DNA of 64,000 bases. It comes from JALOLV01 sp046295175. Lineage in GTDB: Bacteria; Bacteroidota; Bacteroidia; Cytophagales; Spirosomataceae. A program made the translations under genes and the position numbers. The stretch covers positions 248,001-312,000 of the forward strand of contig JBKBNY010000006.1 in NCBI GenBank assembly GCA_046295175.1, in the 5' to 3' direction. Below are positions 42,187-50,817 of this stretch, piece after piece (the first letter of the stretch is position 1; every line of letters begins with the position of its first letter). The notes below the pieces were generated by a model. It saw only the letters and a program-made list of their open reading frames with translations, was not told the DNA's origin and did no database searches.

Positions 42187-43521
42187 TTATCCTTTATAAG
42201 TCATCCATTTCCAGATTTCTTTCCACGAAGGCTTCTTGCCATACATCAAAATACCAACTCGGTAGATGCGGGCTGCCAACCAAACCATAAAGACGATACC
42301 GCCAATCAAAAGTGCCATCGAAAGGGCAATCTCCCACGCAGGCACGCCACCCATCGTAACTCTTACCATCATCACGATTGGCGAACTAAACGGAACCATC
42401 GAAGCCCAAAATGCAATGGGTGAATCGGCACCGAGTTGTACTGCCATAACCGAGAAAAGATAAGATGCCATCAGCGGCACCATGACCGGAAACATAAACT
42501 GCTGAGTATCAGTCTCGTTATCTACTGCCGAGCCAATTGCCGCATAAATCGAGGCATAGAAGATATAACCGCAGAAAAAATAAAACAAGAAACAACCAAT
42601 TATCAAACCTAAATTCATTGATTTAACTTGGTCTAATAATCTTGTTACGACACTCCCTGTACTTTTCTCTATTTTTTTAGCATCAATTTTCGCTTTATCT
42701 CCAACCTGCGTTTGTACTTGTTCTTTGACCATCTCAGTCATCTGTTGTCTTGGCATAAGAGATGGAGCTACCGTACTGATTGCCAATGTCAGAAATATCC
42801 AAAGTGCAAATTGGGTAAGTCCGACTGCTCCAACACCCAAAATTTTACCCATCATCAATTCAAATGGCTTCACAGAAGAGATAATCACTTCGATAATCCG
42901 ATTTGTTTTTTCTTCAATAACACCACGCATTACTTGGATTCCGAAGCCAAGAACTGTCGAAAACATCAAAATCACACAAATCATCCCGACAATCATGGCT
43001 GCCCCTTCGCTACCTTTCTTTTCTTCTCCAGACTCAGTGATATTTACCGATTCGGCATCAACATTTACATTGGCATCCTCCAAAACTTCTTGTTTGATAC
43101 CTGCTTTTTCGAGTTTAATGTCTCGGATTTGATTCTGAACAATCGATTCAATTTTGTTTTTAACCTCGCCGACTGTTTTCTCTGAATAAATCTTCATCGA
43201 AGAAGGCTCTTCGATGATATTTTCGGGAATATAAACTATCAAATCGGCTTGTTTTTTTAGCACCATTGACTTTGCCGAGTCGAGCGATGTATTGATAAAT
43301 TGGTATTTGGCAAACTTAGAATCTTTAAATTTTTCTTTGAAAAGGTTAGTTTTATCGATGACCGAAACTCTTTTTTGCTCAATCGAGCTAACTGTCATAT
43401 AAATAACAAGCGAATAAATACCTACAATCAAAATAGGCATCAAAAGCGAAAGCACAATAAATGACTTTTTGGTTACCCTAACCAAATACTCGCGTTTGAA
43501 AACAAGGAGAATATTTTTCAT
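42187..43521 (-). CDS. ABC-2 type transporter permease (NatB-like)
   Basis: 444 residues from ATG 43521 (a TTG 15 bp upstream is less likely). One helix near the N-terminus, a large extracytoplasmic domain (~50-180), then five or six helices with VMRGVIEEKTNRIIEVIISS and GKILGVGAVGLTQF, both typical of NatB-type ABC-2 permeases that export Na+ or other ions/drugs. The gene follows its ATPase by 42 bp on the same strand, so they form one ABC exporter. The substrate is not determined. Confidence 0.87.
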   Translation of the reverse strand: MKNILLVFKREYLVRVTKKSFIVLSLLMPILIVGIYSLVIYMTVSSIEQKRVSVIDKTNLFKEKFKDSKFAKYQFINTSLDSAKSMVLKKQADLIVYIPENIIEEPSSMKIYSEKTVGEVKNKIESIVQNQIRDIKLEKAGIKQEVLEDANVNVDAESVNITESGEEKKGSEGAAMIVGMICVILMFSTVLGFGIQVMRGVIEEKTNRIIEVIISSVKPFELMMGKILGVGAVGLTQFALWIFLTLAISTVAPSLMPRQQMTEMVKEQVQTQVGDKAKIDAKKIEKSTGSVVTRLLDQVKSMNLGLIIGCFLFYFFCGYIFYASIYAAIGSAVDNETDTQQFMFPVMVPLMASYLFSVMAVQLGADSPIAFWASMVPFSSPIVMMVRVTMGGVPAWEIALSMALLIGGIVFMVWLAARIYRVGILMYGKKPSWKEIWKWMTYKG

Positions 43522-43563
43522 AAATTTGAATTGCAAATTAGAATGTGAACAATTAGAATCTAA

Positions 43564-44481
43564 CTAAGCCTCTGGAACTTCATTAACTGCCGATATGAAA
43601 ATGTCATTCATAGATGGGATATTTTCGCCAAATGAACGAATTTCAATCACGTCAATAAGCCCTTTTATCAGTTTATTGACCGAAGTTTCGGGATTAAGTT
43701 TGATTGTAGATTTCATAAATCCATCTTCCTGCATTGCAGAATTCAAAACAGTAAAATCGTCACTGCCGCTCAACTCGCCCTTGTAATCCACGGTGTAAGT
43801 ATGGGTTTTGTAGCTCTCTTTGATGTCGAGCTTGCGTCCATCCAATACTTTTTTTGATTTGTGAATCAACGCTACGTAGTCGCACAAATCTTCGACCGTA
43901 TCCATACGGTGAGTTGAAAATAAGATTGTCGAACCTTTAGCTTTGAGTTCTAAAATCTCATCTCTAATCAAATTGGCGTTGATTGGGTCAAATCCTGAAA
44001 ATGGTTCGTCCAAAATAATCAGTTTGGGTTCGTGCAAAACGGTTGCCACAAACTGGATTTTTTGTTGCATCCCTTTCGATAAATCCTCGATGTTTTTTCC
44101 CCACCAAGATTTAATGTCGAACTTGATAAACCATTCTTTGAGTTTTTCGAGGGCTTCATTTTTCGATAAGCCTTTGAGTTGAGCCAAATAAAGAAGCTGC
44201 TCGCCCACTTTCATCTTTTTATAAAGACCACGTTCTTCGGGCAAATACCCGATTTGCTTGATGTGCTGGGCGTTTAGTTTTTCGCCATCAAATAGGATTT
44301 TCCCTTCGTCAGGTCCAGTAATTTGATTGATTATACGAATCAGCGAGGTTTTACCTGCTCCGTTTGGTCCGAGAAGACCGTAGATTACCCCTTTCGGAAT
44401 ATTTAGACTTACGTCGTTGAGTGCTGTATGCTCTGCATAACGCTTTACGACATTATGCACCTCCAAAATATTATTGCTCAC
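43564..44481 (-). CDS. ABC transporter ATPase (NatA-like, GTG start)
   Basis: 305 residues with all ABC motifs: Walker A GLLGPNGAGKTS, the Q-loop in GYLPEERGLY, signature LSKGMQQKIQ, Walker B LIILDEPFSGFDP and H-loop STHRMDTV. The extra C-terminal ~80 residues are a DUF4162-like tail common in NatA/CcmA-type ATPases. The start is GTG at 44481. It is followed 42 bp later by the permease gene. It powers export from the cytosol side of the inner membrane. Confidence 0.92.
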   Translation of the reverse strand: MSNNILEVHNVVKRYAEHTALNDVSLNIPKGVIYGLLGPNGAGKTSLIRIINQITGPDEGKILFDGEKLNAQHIKQIGYLPEERGLYKKMKVGEQLLYLAQLKGLSKNEALEKLKEWFIKFDIKSWWGKNIEDLSKGMQQKIQFVATVLHEPKLIILDEPFSGFDPINANLIRDEILELKAKGSTILFSTHRMDTVEDLCDYVALIHKSKKVLDGRKLDIKESYKTHTYTVDYKGELSGSDDFTVLNSAMQEDGFMKSTIKLNPETSVNKLIKGLIDVIEIRSFGENIPSMNDIFISAVNEVPEA

Positions 44482-44612
44482 GGATTTTAGTTTGGGTTTT
44501 GATTAGGATTCAAAAATCAGAAGTGATTTTAATATACAACTCTTAATTTATACAAATGGATTTAATATTCGATGAATGGCAAATTTATCGGCAACGAGTT
44601 GCTAATGCTACG

Positions 44613-44644
44613 CATTAAAAAAGCGACTTTTCGGAGTCGCTTTT
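44613..44644 (-). terminator. Terminator after the rhodanese gene
   Basis: AAAAGCGACT (44619-44628) pairs with AGTCGCTTTT (44635-44644); on the minus strand the stem is followed by TTTTTT. It starts 6 bp after the rhodanese stop. Confidence 0.85.
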
Positions 44645-44649
44645 GATTT

Positions 44650-44955
44650 TTATAGATTTCGGTAAGCCATGATTCCACCCAAAACATTGCGGACATTTGT
44701 GAAACCTTGAGCATTTAAGTACTCCTTGGCTCTGCCACTTCTTGCTCCACTTCGGCAATGAATGATGATTTCTTGGTCTTTAAGAGGTTTCAACTCCTCT
44801 AAATTATCTGGTAAAGTTCCGAGCGGAATCAATTTACCTCCCAAATTATCATCTTCGTATTCGTAATCTTCACGTACGTCAATCAAATTGATTGCAGCTC
44901 CGCTATCTATCAATTCTTTCAGTTGTTCTACCGAAATATCCTCGTTAATTTCCAT
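44650..44955 (-). CDS. Rhodanese-like sulfurtransferase
   Basis: 101 residues, single rhodanese domain with the active Cys67 in IIIHCRSGARS and INLIDVREDYEYEDDNLGG near the start. Such single-domain proteins (GlpE/PspE class) carry a persulfide and pass sulfur to cyanide or cellular acceptors. No signal peptide, so cytosolic. It lies 33 bp after the PASTA protein gene on the same strand and before a strong terminator, so they form a two-gene unit. Confidence 0.9.
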   Translation of the reverse strand: MEINEDISVEQLKELIDSGAAINLIDVREDYEYEDDNLGGKLIPLGTLPDNLEELKPLKDQEIIIHCRSGARSGRAKEYLNAQGFTNVRNVLGGIMAYRNL

Positions 44956-44988
44956 TTTCTTGTATATAATTTTTATTGAAATCCATTT

Positions 44989-45774
44989 TTATAATTGACC
45001 GTCAGGGGTTGTAGTTGGGGCATTACCCGCCACAAAAATATCAATTGTCTCGCCCGAACGAACCTTGCCCGAATCTGCCGTTGGTTTCTGACGAGTTACA
45101 GTACCATCAGTGATTCCGTCAACTGGGCCTTCATAAATGATATTAATTGAAAGACCAACCCCTTCGGCGGCAACAGTGGCTTCATCAACTGGTAGTCCGA
45201 CCAAATTTGGTACATCAACCATCTCATCTCCGTAACCATCTGCCACAACGAGCGTAACTCTCGAACCTTTCGGAATCTTCTCTTTAGGTTTGATTTCAGC
45301 ACCGTTGTACTTCACTTTCAAGACCGTATTTGTAGCAATATCTGGCACGTATTCAACATCGCAGATAAGTTGTAAGTTCAATAATTGGTTTTTTGCACTC
45401 GAAAGTGAGCGGCCGATAATATCAGGTAAAGTTGCCAAAGGAGCCGACAATGACGCTACTGTAAGGTAAATTTTACGTCCTTCTTTCACGGTCGCACCCG
45501 CTTTAGGGTACTGAATCAAGACAGTAAGTGGTTTTGCCTTTGGGTCAAAAATCGAATCATTGATTTCAAAATCTAAATCTCTTTCGTCGAGGGCATTCTC
45601 CATTTCTTCAAGCGTCATTCCTTTCAAATCAGGTACAGCAATCGACTGGCCATGATTGGTGCTCCACGGAAGATAAACAAAGAAAAATGTCAGGAAAATT
45701 ATAAGGAAAATCGCAATGATGATAGCGATATGTGCAACTACGTCAGTTTTGGTATTGGTATTAAATTTCGCCAT
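44989..45774 (-). CDS. PASTA-domain membrane protein
   Basis: 261 residues: one N-terminal helix (~14-37, IAIIIAIFLIIFLTFFFVYLP), then three PASTA repeats starting at VPDLKGMTLEEMENAL, LPDIIGRSLSSAKNQL and VPNLVGLPVDEATVAA, each about 68-75 residues. PASTA domains bind peptidoglycan or beta-lactams in kinases and PBPs; here there is no kinase or transpeptidase part, so it is a stand-alone PASTA anchor as in other Bacteroidota. The C-terminus is a short Thr/Pro-rich tail. The rhodanese gene follows after 33 bp. Confidence 0.9.
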   Translation of the reverse strand: MAKFNTNTKTDVVAHIAIIIAIFLIIFLTFFFVYLPWSTNHGQSIAVPDLKGMTLEEMENALDERDLDFEINDSIFDPKAKPLTVLIQYPKAGATVKEGRKIYLTVASLSAPLATLPDIIGRSLSSAKNQLLNLQLICDVEYVPDIATNTVLKVKYNGAEIKPKEKIPKGSRVTLVVADGYGDEMVDVPNLVGLPVDEATVAAEGVGLSINIIYEGPVDGITDGTVTRQKPTADSGKVRSGETIDIFVAGNAPTTTPDGQL

Positions 45775-46107
45775 TATTTCCTTTTGGGGTGGTTTTATTT
45801 GACAAAAAAAGTGTTTTTCATCGAAAATTCAAAAATAAGGACATTCTTATTACATACAAAGGCAATCAAGTATTCAATAATAGATGTTTAAGCATCTGAT
45901 TTTGAAGACATTAACTTCTTATTAACACAAAAAATAGCAAAATATTATCTATCATAAATTTTGGAACAATAATTGTGAAAGCTATTTCGTAAGTATGTGG
46001 AAAGTTTCAAAGTTTAAATGTTTCGGAGTTAAAATAATTTTCGGATTAGCCCAACCCGAAACTTTCAAACCTATAAAACATGAAACTTAAATTTTAGCCC
46101 GTAAAAA
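45775..46107. other. 333-bp divergent intergenic region
   Basis: It separates the PASTA gene (minus) from the VWA lipoprotein gene (plus). It is A/T-rich and must contain both promoters. I found no strong hairpin, repeat, RNA gene or open reading frame in it. Confidence 0.4.
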
Positions 46108-47106
46108 ATGAAAAAGTTAATTTTATTGTCGTCTTTTTTGATGACCTTTTTATTGAATGGATGCGGCGGAAACAGTGCCGATGAAATCATTGACCCTCAA
46201 TCGGCGAAGGGATGTTTCCGCATGAAACAATTATCGGCTACGACTACAATCCCATCAGACCGCAGGGTTTCGGTTTTGTTTCAGGTTTTGAGCTGCGACA
46301 ACAACACAAATGGAGTTTCGGGATTAAAAAGCAGTGATTTTCAGGTTTTTGAAAATAGTGGTTCGATTGACAGTGAGTCATTGGCGAGCTTCGACCCTAA
46401 ACAGGTTCCGTTTTCGATGCGAACTTTATTACTGTTAGATGTTTCGAGCAGTGTTTTGAATCAGATTCCGCAAATCAAAGAGGCTTGTAAGGCTCTGATT
46501 GAGCAAAAATTGCCCGACCAATCATTCGCAATTTACATTTTCGATAAAAATACTCGCCGACTCAGAGATTTTACGACAAGTAAAGATGAATTGCTTATGG
46601 CGATTGAGCAAATTCCGACTAAAGATTTGGAGAACTCGACCAATCTTTACGGTGCAATCATGACAACTGCCAAACTTGTTCCGAGCAAATACACCGCTAC
46701 TGAAATTTCGGATGGAAGTTTGATAATTTTTACCGATGGTCGCCACAATGCTGACCCTGGCCTTACGCTTGATAACGCTCGTGCAGCAGTGAAAGGTGTA
46801 AATGCCTACGTTGCGGCTCTAAAGAGTAGTGATTTGCAAGAAGACCCGCTCAAACAAATTGCGGCGAGTGGTCAGAATGGCGGTTATTTTATCGCTGATA
46901 AGGTGGATGTCTTGAAAGAACAATTCTTGAATATTCAAAAACGAATCAGTAATTGGGCAAGTAGTTATTATTTATTGAATTACCGAAGTCCAATTTCAAA
47001 CCCACAAAATCGTACAAATACACTCGAAATCAGAATCAAAGGAAATACCTATCGCGGAACAGATAAAAGTATCTCGACAACTTTTAATAGTTTCGGATTT
47101 AAGTAA
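46108..47106 (+). CDS. VWA-domain lipoprotein
   Basis: 332 residues with lipobox LLNGC (Cys19). A von Willebrand factor A domain carries the MIDAS site in LLLLDVSSSVLNQIP (DxSxS), the middle Thr/Ser in STNLYGA and Asp in IIFTDGRHNAD. A small N-terminal beta domain precedes it (VSVLFQVLSC, SDFQVFENSG), and the C-terminus contains a beta segment (NTLEIRIKGNTY). VWA lipoproteins bind protein partners via a metal; the partner here is unknown. Monocistronic, followed by a terminator. Confidence 0.88.
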   Translation: MKKLILLSSFLMTFLLNGCGGNSADEIIDPQSAKGCFRMKQLSATTTIPSDRRVSVLFQVLSCDNNTNGVSGLKSSDFQVFENSGSIDSESLASFDPKQVPFSMRTLLLLDVSSSVLNQIPQIKEACKALIEQKLPDQSFAIYIFDKNTRRLRDFTTSKDELLMAIEQIPTKDLENSTNLYGAIMTTAKLVPSKYTATEISDGSLIIFTDGRHNADPGLTLDNARAAVKGVNAYVAALKSSDLQEDPLKQIAASGQNGGYFIADKVDVLKEQFLNIQKRISNWASSYYLLNYRSPISNPQNRTNTLEIRIKGNTYRGTDKSISTTFNSFGFK

Positions 47107-47130
47107 AACACCTCCAATAAAAATTCTTTC

Positions 47131-47172
47131 AAAGAGAACCAAATACCCTAAAAGTTTTGGTTCTCTTTTTTT
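47131..47172 (+). terminator. Terminator of the VWA gene
   Basis: AAAGAGAACCAAA (47131-47143) pairs with TTTGGTTCTCTTT (47156-47168), 12-nt loop, T-run to 47172. Confidence 0.85.
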
Positions 47173-47226
47173 GTTTTAGGATAAAAGCCCTAAATTCGGC
47201 CCAAAACCTATTTTACAATTATTCTG

Positions 47227-47709
47227 ATGAAAAAATTATCTATTTTGGCTTTATTCGCTGTGCTGTTGGCCTGTCAAAGCAAAACCGAAAAAAATACCGA
47301 TTCGACCAATACAGTTGCAGCTCCCGAAAGTACCATCACAAAATCGTACTGCAATATCAAACAAATCAATGCCGATAGCACAATCGAAGTAGATATGATT
47401 GATTTTTTACAAGGTGATGCCGCAATCGAAGCCGCCCGAAAAAATGGAGAGGCGATACCCGATGTTTCGGCAAAAGGTGACACCACGTATTCGGTTGCCA
47501 ACGATTACTACATTGTCAATGACTCAAAAGAAATCACAAAACTATCGCTCGATAAAAATCTCGTTTTGGATGTTTATAATGAAGACATGGATGGCAAAAA
47601 AGCCGATGCAACGCTCGAATTCGTCAAAAAACATCTCAAATTCGGTGTATTTATTCTACATCTTAAAGACGGAAGGGTAGTCAAAATTGAGGAGCAATTT
47701 ATACCTTAA
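47227..47709 (+). CDS. Small lipoprotein of unknown function
   Basis: 160 residues with lipobox LLACQ (Cys16). The rest is acidic and polar (DFLQGDAAIEAARKNGEAIP, VANDYYIVNDSKEI) and contains a compact alpha/beta region with a final HLKDGRVVKIEEQFIP strand. No named domain. It is 18 bp upstream of the EamA-family transporter on the same strand, likely co-transcribed, but no functional link is evident. Confidence 0.68.
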   Translation: MKKLSILALFAVLLACQSKTEKNTDSTNTVAAPESTITKSYCNIKQINADSTIEVDMIDFLQGDAAIEAARKNGEAIPDVSAKGDTTYSVANDYYIVNDSKEITKLSLDKNLVLDVYNEDMDGKKADATLEFVKKHLKFGVFILHLKDGRVVKIEEQFIP

Positions 47710-47726
47710 GCATTAATTTTAGCCCA

Positions 47727-48608
47727 ATGAGTCAGAAAAACGCTGCTGGCGTATCACTTAAAGTAATCATTCTGGGGGTGCTTTTTGCAGCTTTTTGGGC
47801 TTCTGCTTCAGTTGCTGCCAAAATAGGCATACGGTCGGTTGAGCCATTGGTTTTATTCAATATTCGTTTTTTTATTGCCGGAATCCTCCTTTTGCTTTAT
47901 GCAACTTTTGTAGAAAAACAGCCTTTGCCAAAAGGTATCGAATGGCGAAATCTAACAATTTTTGGGCTGCTCAACACCACCATTTATCTGAGTTTGTTTG
48001 TGTTGGCAATCCGTACCGTAGCTGCTGGAATTGGGAGTTTATCGACAGCAACAAACCCTCTGCTAATCAGTATTTTATCGGCTTTTTGGATTGGCAGAAA
48101 AATCAAATCTGCCGAATGGTTTGCAATCATTTTGGGAATCATCGGGGTCGGAATAGCGACCTATCCCCTACTTCAAAACAGCTATGCCGATGCAACTGGA
48201 CTGTTAATTCTTTCGGGAAGTATGATTTCGTATTCGGTTGCAACGATTTTCTTTTCAAATATTCAGTGGCGATTCTCTCGCTCGGCTATCAATGGCTGGC
48301 AGGCTTTAATCGGTGGAGTTTTGCTGATGCCTTTTACTTATTCCTCACACTCAAGAGAGAACAACTTCGACTTAACATTCTGGTTATCAGAACTTTGGCT
48401 TTCTATTCCAGTTTCGATTGTTGCCATTCAGTTATGGCTTTATCTTCTCAAAATTGATGCTGTAAAAGCTTCGTTTTTCTTGTTTCTATGTCCGATTTTT
48501 GGGTTTATATATTCGAGCCTTTTATTGGATGAACCCATCTCTTTTTACACACTAATCGGTACGGCGTTGGTTTTAGTTGGGCTTTATATCGGGCAGAGGA
48601 AAAAATAG
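47727..48608 (+). CDS. EamA-family DMT transporter
   Basis: 293 residues with ten predicted helices in two EamA halves: WASASVAAKIGIRSVEPLVLFNIRF in the first and VWGA-like YSSLLLDEPISFYTLIGTALV in the second. Members export metabolites or amino acids through the inner membrane. The gene begins 18 bp after the small lipoprotein gene. Nothing in the sequence fixes its substrate. Confidence 0.88.
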   Translation: MSQKNAAGVSLKVIILGVLFAAFWASASVAAKIGIRSVEPLVLFNIRFFIAGILLLLYATFVEKQPLPKGIEWRNLTIFGLLNTTIYLSLFVLAIRTVAAGIGSLSTATNPLLISILSAFWIGRKIKSAEWFAIILGIIGVGIATYPLLQNSYADATGLLILSGSMISYSVATIFFSNIQWRFSRSAINGWQALIGGVLLMPFTYSSHSRENNFDLTFWLSELWLSIPVSIVAIQLWLYLLKIDAVKASFFLFLCPIFGFIYSSLLLDEPISFYTLIGTALVLVGLYIGQRKK

Positions 48609-48617
48609 AAAACTTCA

Positions 48618-48635
48618 GTCGGACGATAGTCAGAC
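48618..48635 (+). repeat. Left REP-like sequence of the RAYT unit
   Basis: GTCGGACGATAGTCAGAC, the exact reverse complement of 49293-49310. It sits 9 bp after the EamA transporter stop. Confidence 0.8.
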
Positions 48636-48686
48636 AATAATTCTAATCATTGAATACATCCATCAAGCTAAACTTTGCTGTCAATT

Positions 48687-49298
48687 ATGCAGATATTTCC
48701 AAATCAACTTTATCATATTTACAATCAAGGTAATAATCGCGAAACAATATTTAAGGATAGAGAGGATTACATAAATTTCCTGAGAAAATATAGAGAACTT
48801 GTTTATCCGATTGCCGATACGATTTGTTATTGCTTAATGCCCAATCATTTTCATTTTTTGATAAATTCTACGACTACTTCATCCGAAAAATTTATACTCG
48901 GTAATATAGAAAGTGTTAGATTAGGCAATGCCTTTAGAGTTCTTTGTAGCAGCTATGCCAATGATTTTAACAAAAAATATAGTCGAACTGGCTCTCTTTT
49001 CCGCCAAAAAACTCAAGCAAAAAATCTTGAAACGAGGTCGGACGGTAGCCAGAACGATACAAATTATCCTCTGATTTGTTTTCATTACATTCATCAAAAT
49101 CCAATAACAGCGGGCTTGTGTACTAAAATGGAGGATTGGGAATTTAGCTCATTTCAAGATTTTATCAATCTACGTAGTGGTACATTAATCAATAAAGGAT
49201 TAGCATTTGAATTAATTGAAATCCCGAAAGAAAACCTCTACAATGAATCATACAAGATAATTTCAGAAGAGAAATTTCAAAAGTTATTTGCGGTCTGA
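48687..49298 (+). CDS. REP-associated tyrosine transposase (RAYT, Y1/HUH)
   Basis: 203 residues from the ATG at 48687 (the TTG at 48675 is less likely). HUH-nuclease motifs are present: N-terminal LYHIYNQGNNRETIF, the metal-binding LMPNHFHFLIN (His-x-His), and the catalytic-Tyr region SSYANDFNKKYSRTGSLFRQ, then FHYIHQNPITAGLC, typical of RAYT/IS200-like Y1 proteins. The protein cuts single-stranded DNA at REP hairpins. Between RQKTQAK and YPLICFHYIHQ lies a loop (LETRSDGSQND) encoded by the internal REP-like copy, suggesting a REP inserted without destroying the frame. Its TGA is in the right REP. No other IS features are needed. Confidence 0.88.
   Translation: MQIFPNQLYHIYNQGNNRETIFKDREDYINFLRKYRELVYPIADTICYCLMPNHFHFLINSTTTSSEKFILGNIESVRLGNAFRVLCSSYANDFNKKYSRTGSLFRQKTQAKNLETRSDGSQNDTNYPLICFHYIHQNPITAGLCTKMEDWEFSSFQDFINLRSGTLINKGLAFELIEIPKENLYNESYKIISEEKFQKLFAV
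49037..49055 (+). repeat. Internal REP-like sequence in the RAYT gene
   Basis: GTCGGACGGTAGCCAGAAC, differing from the left REP by a few bases, encodes the middle of a variable loop of the transposase. Confidence 0.6.
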
Positions 49299-49310
49299 CT
49301 ATCGTCCGAC
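49293..49310 (-). repeat. Right REP-like sequence of the RAYT unit
   Basis: GTCTGACTATCGTCCGAC, the exact reverse complement of the left REP; it includes the RAYT stop codon. Confidence 0.8.
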
Positions 49311-49417
49311 CTTGGTAATTTAAACCATTTATCACAAAATTTGTCTTAAAATCAAATCATTAGGTTAAATTTATCGTTATTTATCACGGATATAAGACAC
49401 AAATAAACTGGTTGGTT

Positions 49418-50767
49418 ATGCTACGGTCATTTACAGTATTGGGGTTCTCAGTTCTTACGTTTACAATGGTTTTATCATGCTCTAAAACCGATGAAGGAAC
49501 CGACCCAAAAGAAAAATCGAGTTTTGATTTGATGCAAGATAAAATTTTGACGGTTTCGTGTGCAGTTTCGGGTTGTCATTTATCAGAAACCGACGCAACA
49601 TTCAAACAACATGGACTCGTTTTGGCTGCTGGAAAATCTTACGCAAATCTTGTTGGAGTAGCTCCCAAAAACGCCAATGCATTATCCGATAATTTATTGA
49701 GAGTTAAGGCTTTCAAATCGCTCGAAAGTTTACTTTATCACAAATTACTCTTTGATAATAGCCACCATGCGGGCAAATCTTACGGTAGCCCGATGCCGCT
49801 CGGAATGGAGTTGTTGTCTCAAGGTCAAATCGAATTTGTAAGACGCTGGATAGAAGCTGGAGCACCCAAAACTGGTAACGTGGTGGATGCATCACTACTC
49901 GATGACAAGACTCCAAGTTTAGCCCCTTTTTCGGCTCTCGAAGTACCAGCCGCTGGTACGGGCTTTCAGATGCGTTTAGAGCCATTTACCGTCAATCCTA
50001 ATTTTGAGCGTGAGTTGTTTGTACGTAAAGCCGTAGGCAATACTGAGACAGTCTATGTCAATCGCTTTAAGATTTCGATGCGTCCCAATTCGCACCACTT
50101 TATATTGTACGGATTTAGAAATAACTCTTCGTTACCACAAATGAACGTAATCAGAGACTTGAGAAATCCTGATAATTCTCTTAATCTCGTTACTTCGATT
50201 CAAATGAGCAATCATATTTTTTATTTTGGCGGAAGCGAACAAAGCATTGATTATACATTCCCTCCAGGAACTGCCGTCGAACTGGCCCCGAACCAGACTT
50301 TTGATATGAATGCCCACAATTTCAACAAAACTGACAAACCTCTAACCGGTGAGGTCTATATTAATTTGTACACAACACCCAAAGCTAATGTGAAAAATGT
50401 TGTTAAAGTGATTGACTTCGGTAATCAGAATATCACGCTACCGCCAAAAACAAAAACAGTTGTCTCAAAAGATTTCACTTTCAATACAAATGTCAAAATC
50501 GTGACACTCTTTTCGCATACCCATAAATTAGGCGAAAAATTCGAGATTTTGATTAAAGGCGGAGCCAGAAACGGCGAAGTAGTTTATACATCAACCGACT
50601 GGGAACATCCACTACGCAAGGATTTATCACCTTACATTTCACTCAAAAAAGGCGAAGGTCTTACTTCGAGGATTACTTATAACAATACAAGCAACCAAAC
50701 TGTGAGATTTGGATTAACAAGCGAAGACGAAATGGGAATTATTTTTGGATATTATTTCGAAGAATAA
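49418..50767 (+). CDS. Lipoprotein fusing a cytochrome-like domain to a PHM/DBM-type copper monooxygenase fold
   Basis: 449 residues from ATG 49418, lipobox MVLSC (Cys21). Residues ~35-150 look like a planctomycete-type cytochrome c domain, with a CX4CH site (Cys48, Cys53, His54: SCAVSGCHLS) rather than CXXCH, and an ending MPLGMELLSQGQIEFVRRWI. Residues ~185-449 resemble the copper type II ascorbate-dependent monooxygenase (PHM) tandem fold: candidate CuH ligands His226-His227 (NSHHFIL) and His300 (NAHNFN), candidate CuM ligands His367-x-His369 (SHTHKLG) and Met439 (EDEMGIIFGY). All six PHM-type ligands are present in order. Substrate and electron donor are unknown. It is followed by a terminator. 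Confidence 0.75.
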   Translation: MLRSFTVLGFSVLTFTMVLSCSKTDEGTDPKEKSSFDLMQDKILTVSCAVSGCHLSETDATFKQHGLVLAAGKSYANLVGVAPKNANALSDNLLRVKAFKSLESLLYHKLLFDNSHHAGKSYGSPMPLGMELLSQGQIEFVRRWIEAGAPKTGNVVDASLLDDKTPSLAPFSALEVPAAGTGFQMRLEPFTVNPNFERELFVRKAVGNTETVYVNRFKISMRPNSHHFILYGFRNNSSLPQMNVIRDLRNPDNSLNLVTSIQMSNHIFYFGGSEQSIDYTFPPGTAVELAPNQTFDMNAHNFNKTDKPLTGEVYINLYTTPKANVKNVVKVIDFGNQNITLPPKTKTVVSKDFTFNTNVKIVTLFSHTHKLGEKFEILIKGGARNGEVVYTSTDWEHPLRKDLSPYISLKKGEGLTSRITYNNTSNQTVRFGLTSEDEMGIIFGYYFEE

Positions 50768-50776
50768 AATATTTTC

Positions 50777-50817
50777 AATCCTTCAAGGTCTGAAAGACAC
50801 TTGAAGGATTTTTTTTA
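50777..50817 (+). terminator. Terminator of the cytochrome/copper fusion gene
   Basis: AATCCTTCAAG (50777-50787) pairs with CTTGAAGGATT (50800-50810), followed by T to 50816. It abuts the stop of the minus-strand LytTR regulator. Confidence 0.85.

Larger units (their letters stand above)
48618..49310 (+). mobile_element. RAYT transposase unit bracketed by inverted REP sequences
   Basis: A REP-associated tyrosine transposase gene is framed by perfect 18-bp inverted repeats (48618-48635 and 49293-49310), and a third REP-like copy lies in its coding sequence (49037-49055). This is the structure of a 'REPtron', in which the RAYT protein mobilises or maintains nearby REP sequences. The right repeat contains the transposase stop codon. 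Confidence 0.75.

Noticed and set aside
42712..43185. 157-residue open frame antisense to the ABC permease
   Set aside because: No recognisable domain, and the opposite strand encodes a clear NatB-like permease.
47942..48457. 171-residue alternative frame inside the EamA transporter gene
   Set aside because: Same-strand frame shadow with Cys/Trp-rich, non-protein-like composition; the transporter frame has helices and family motifs.
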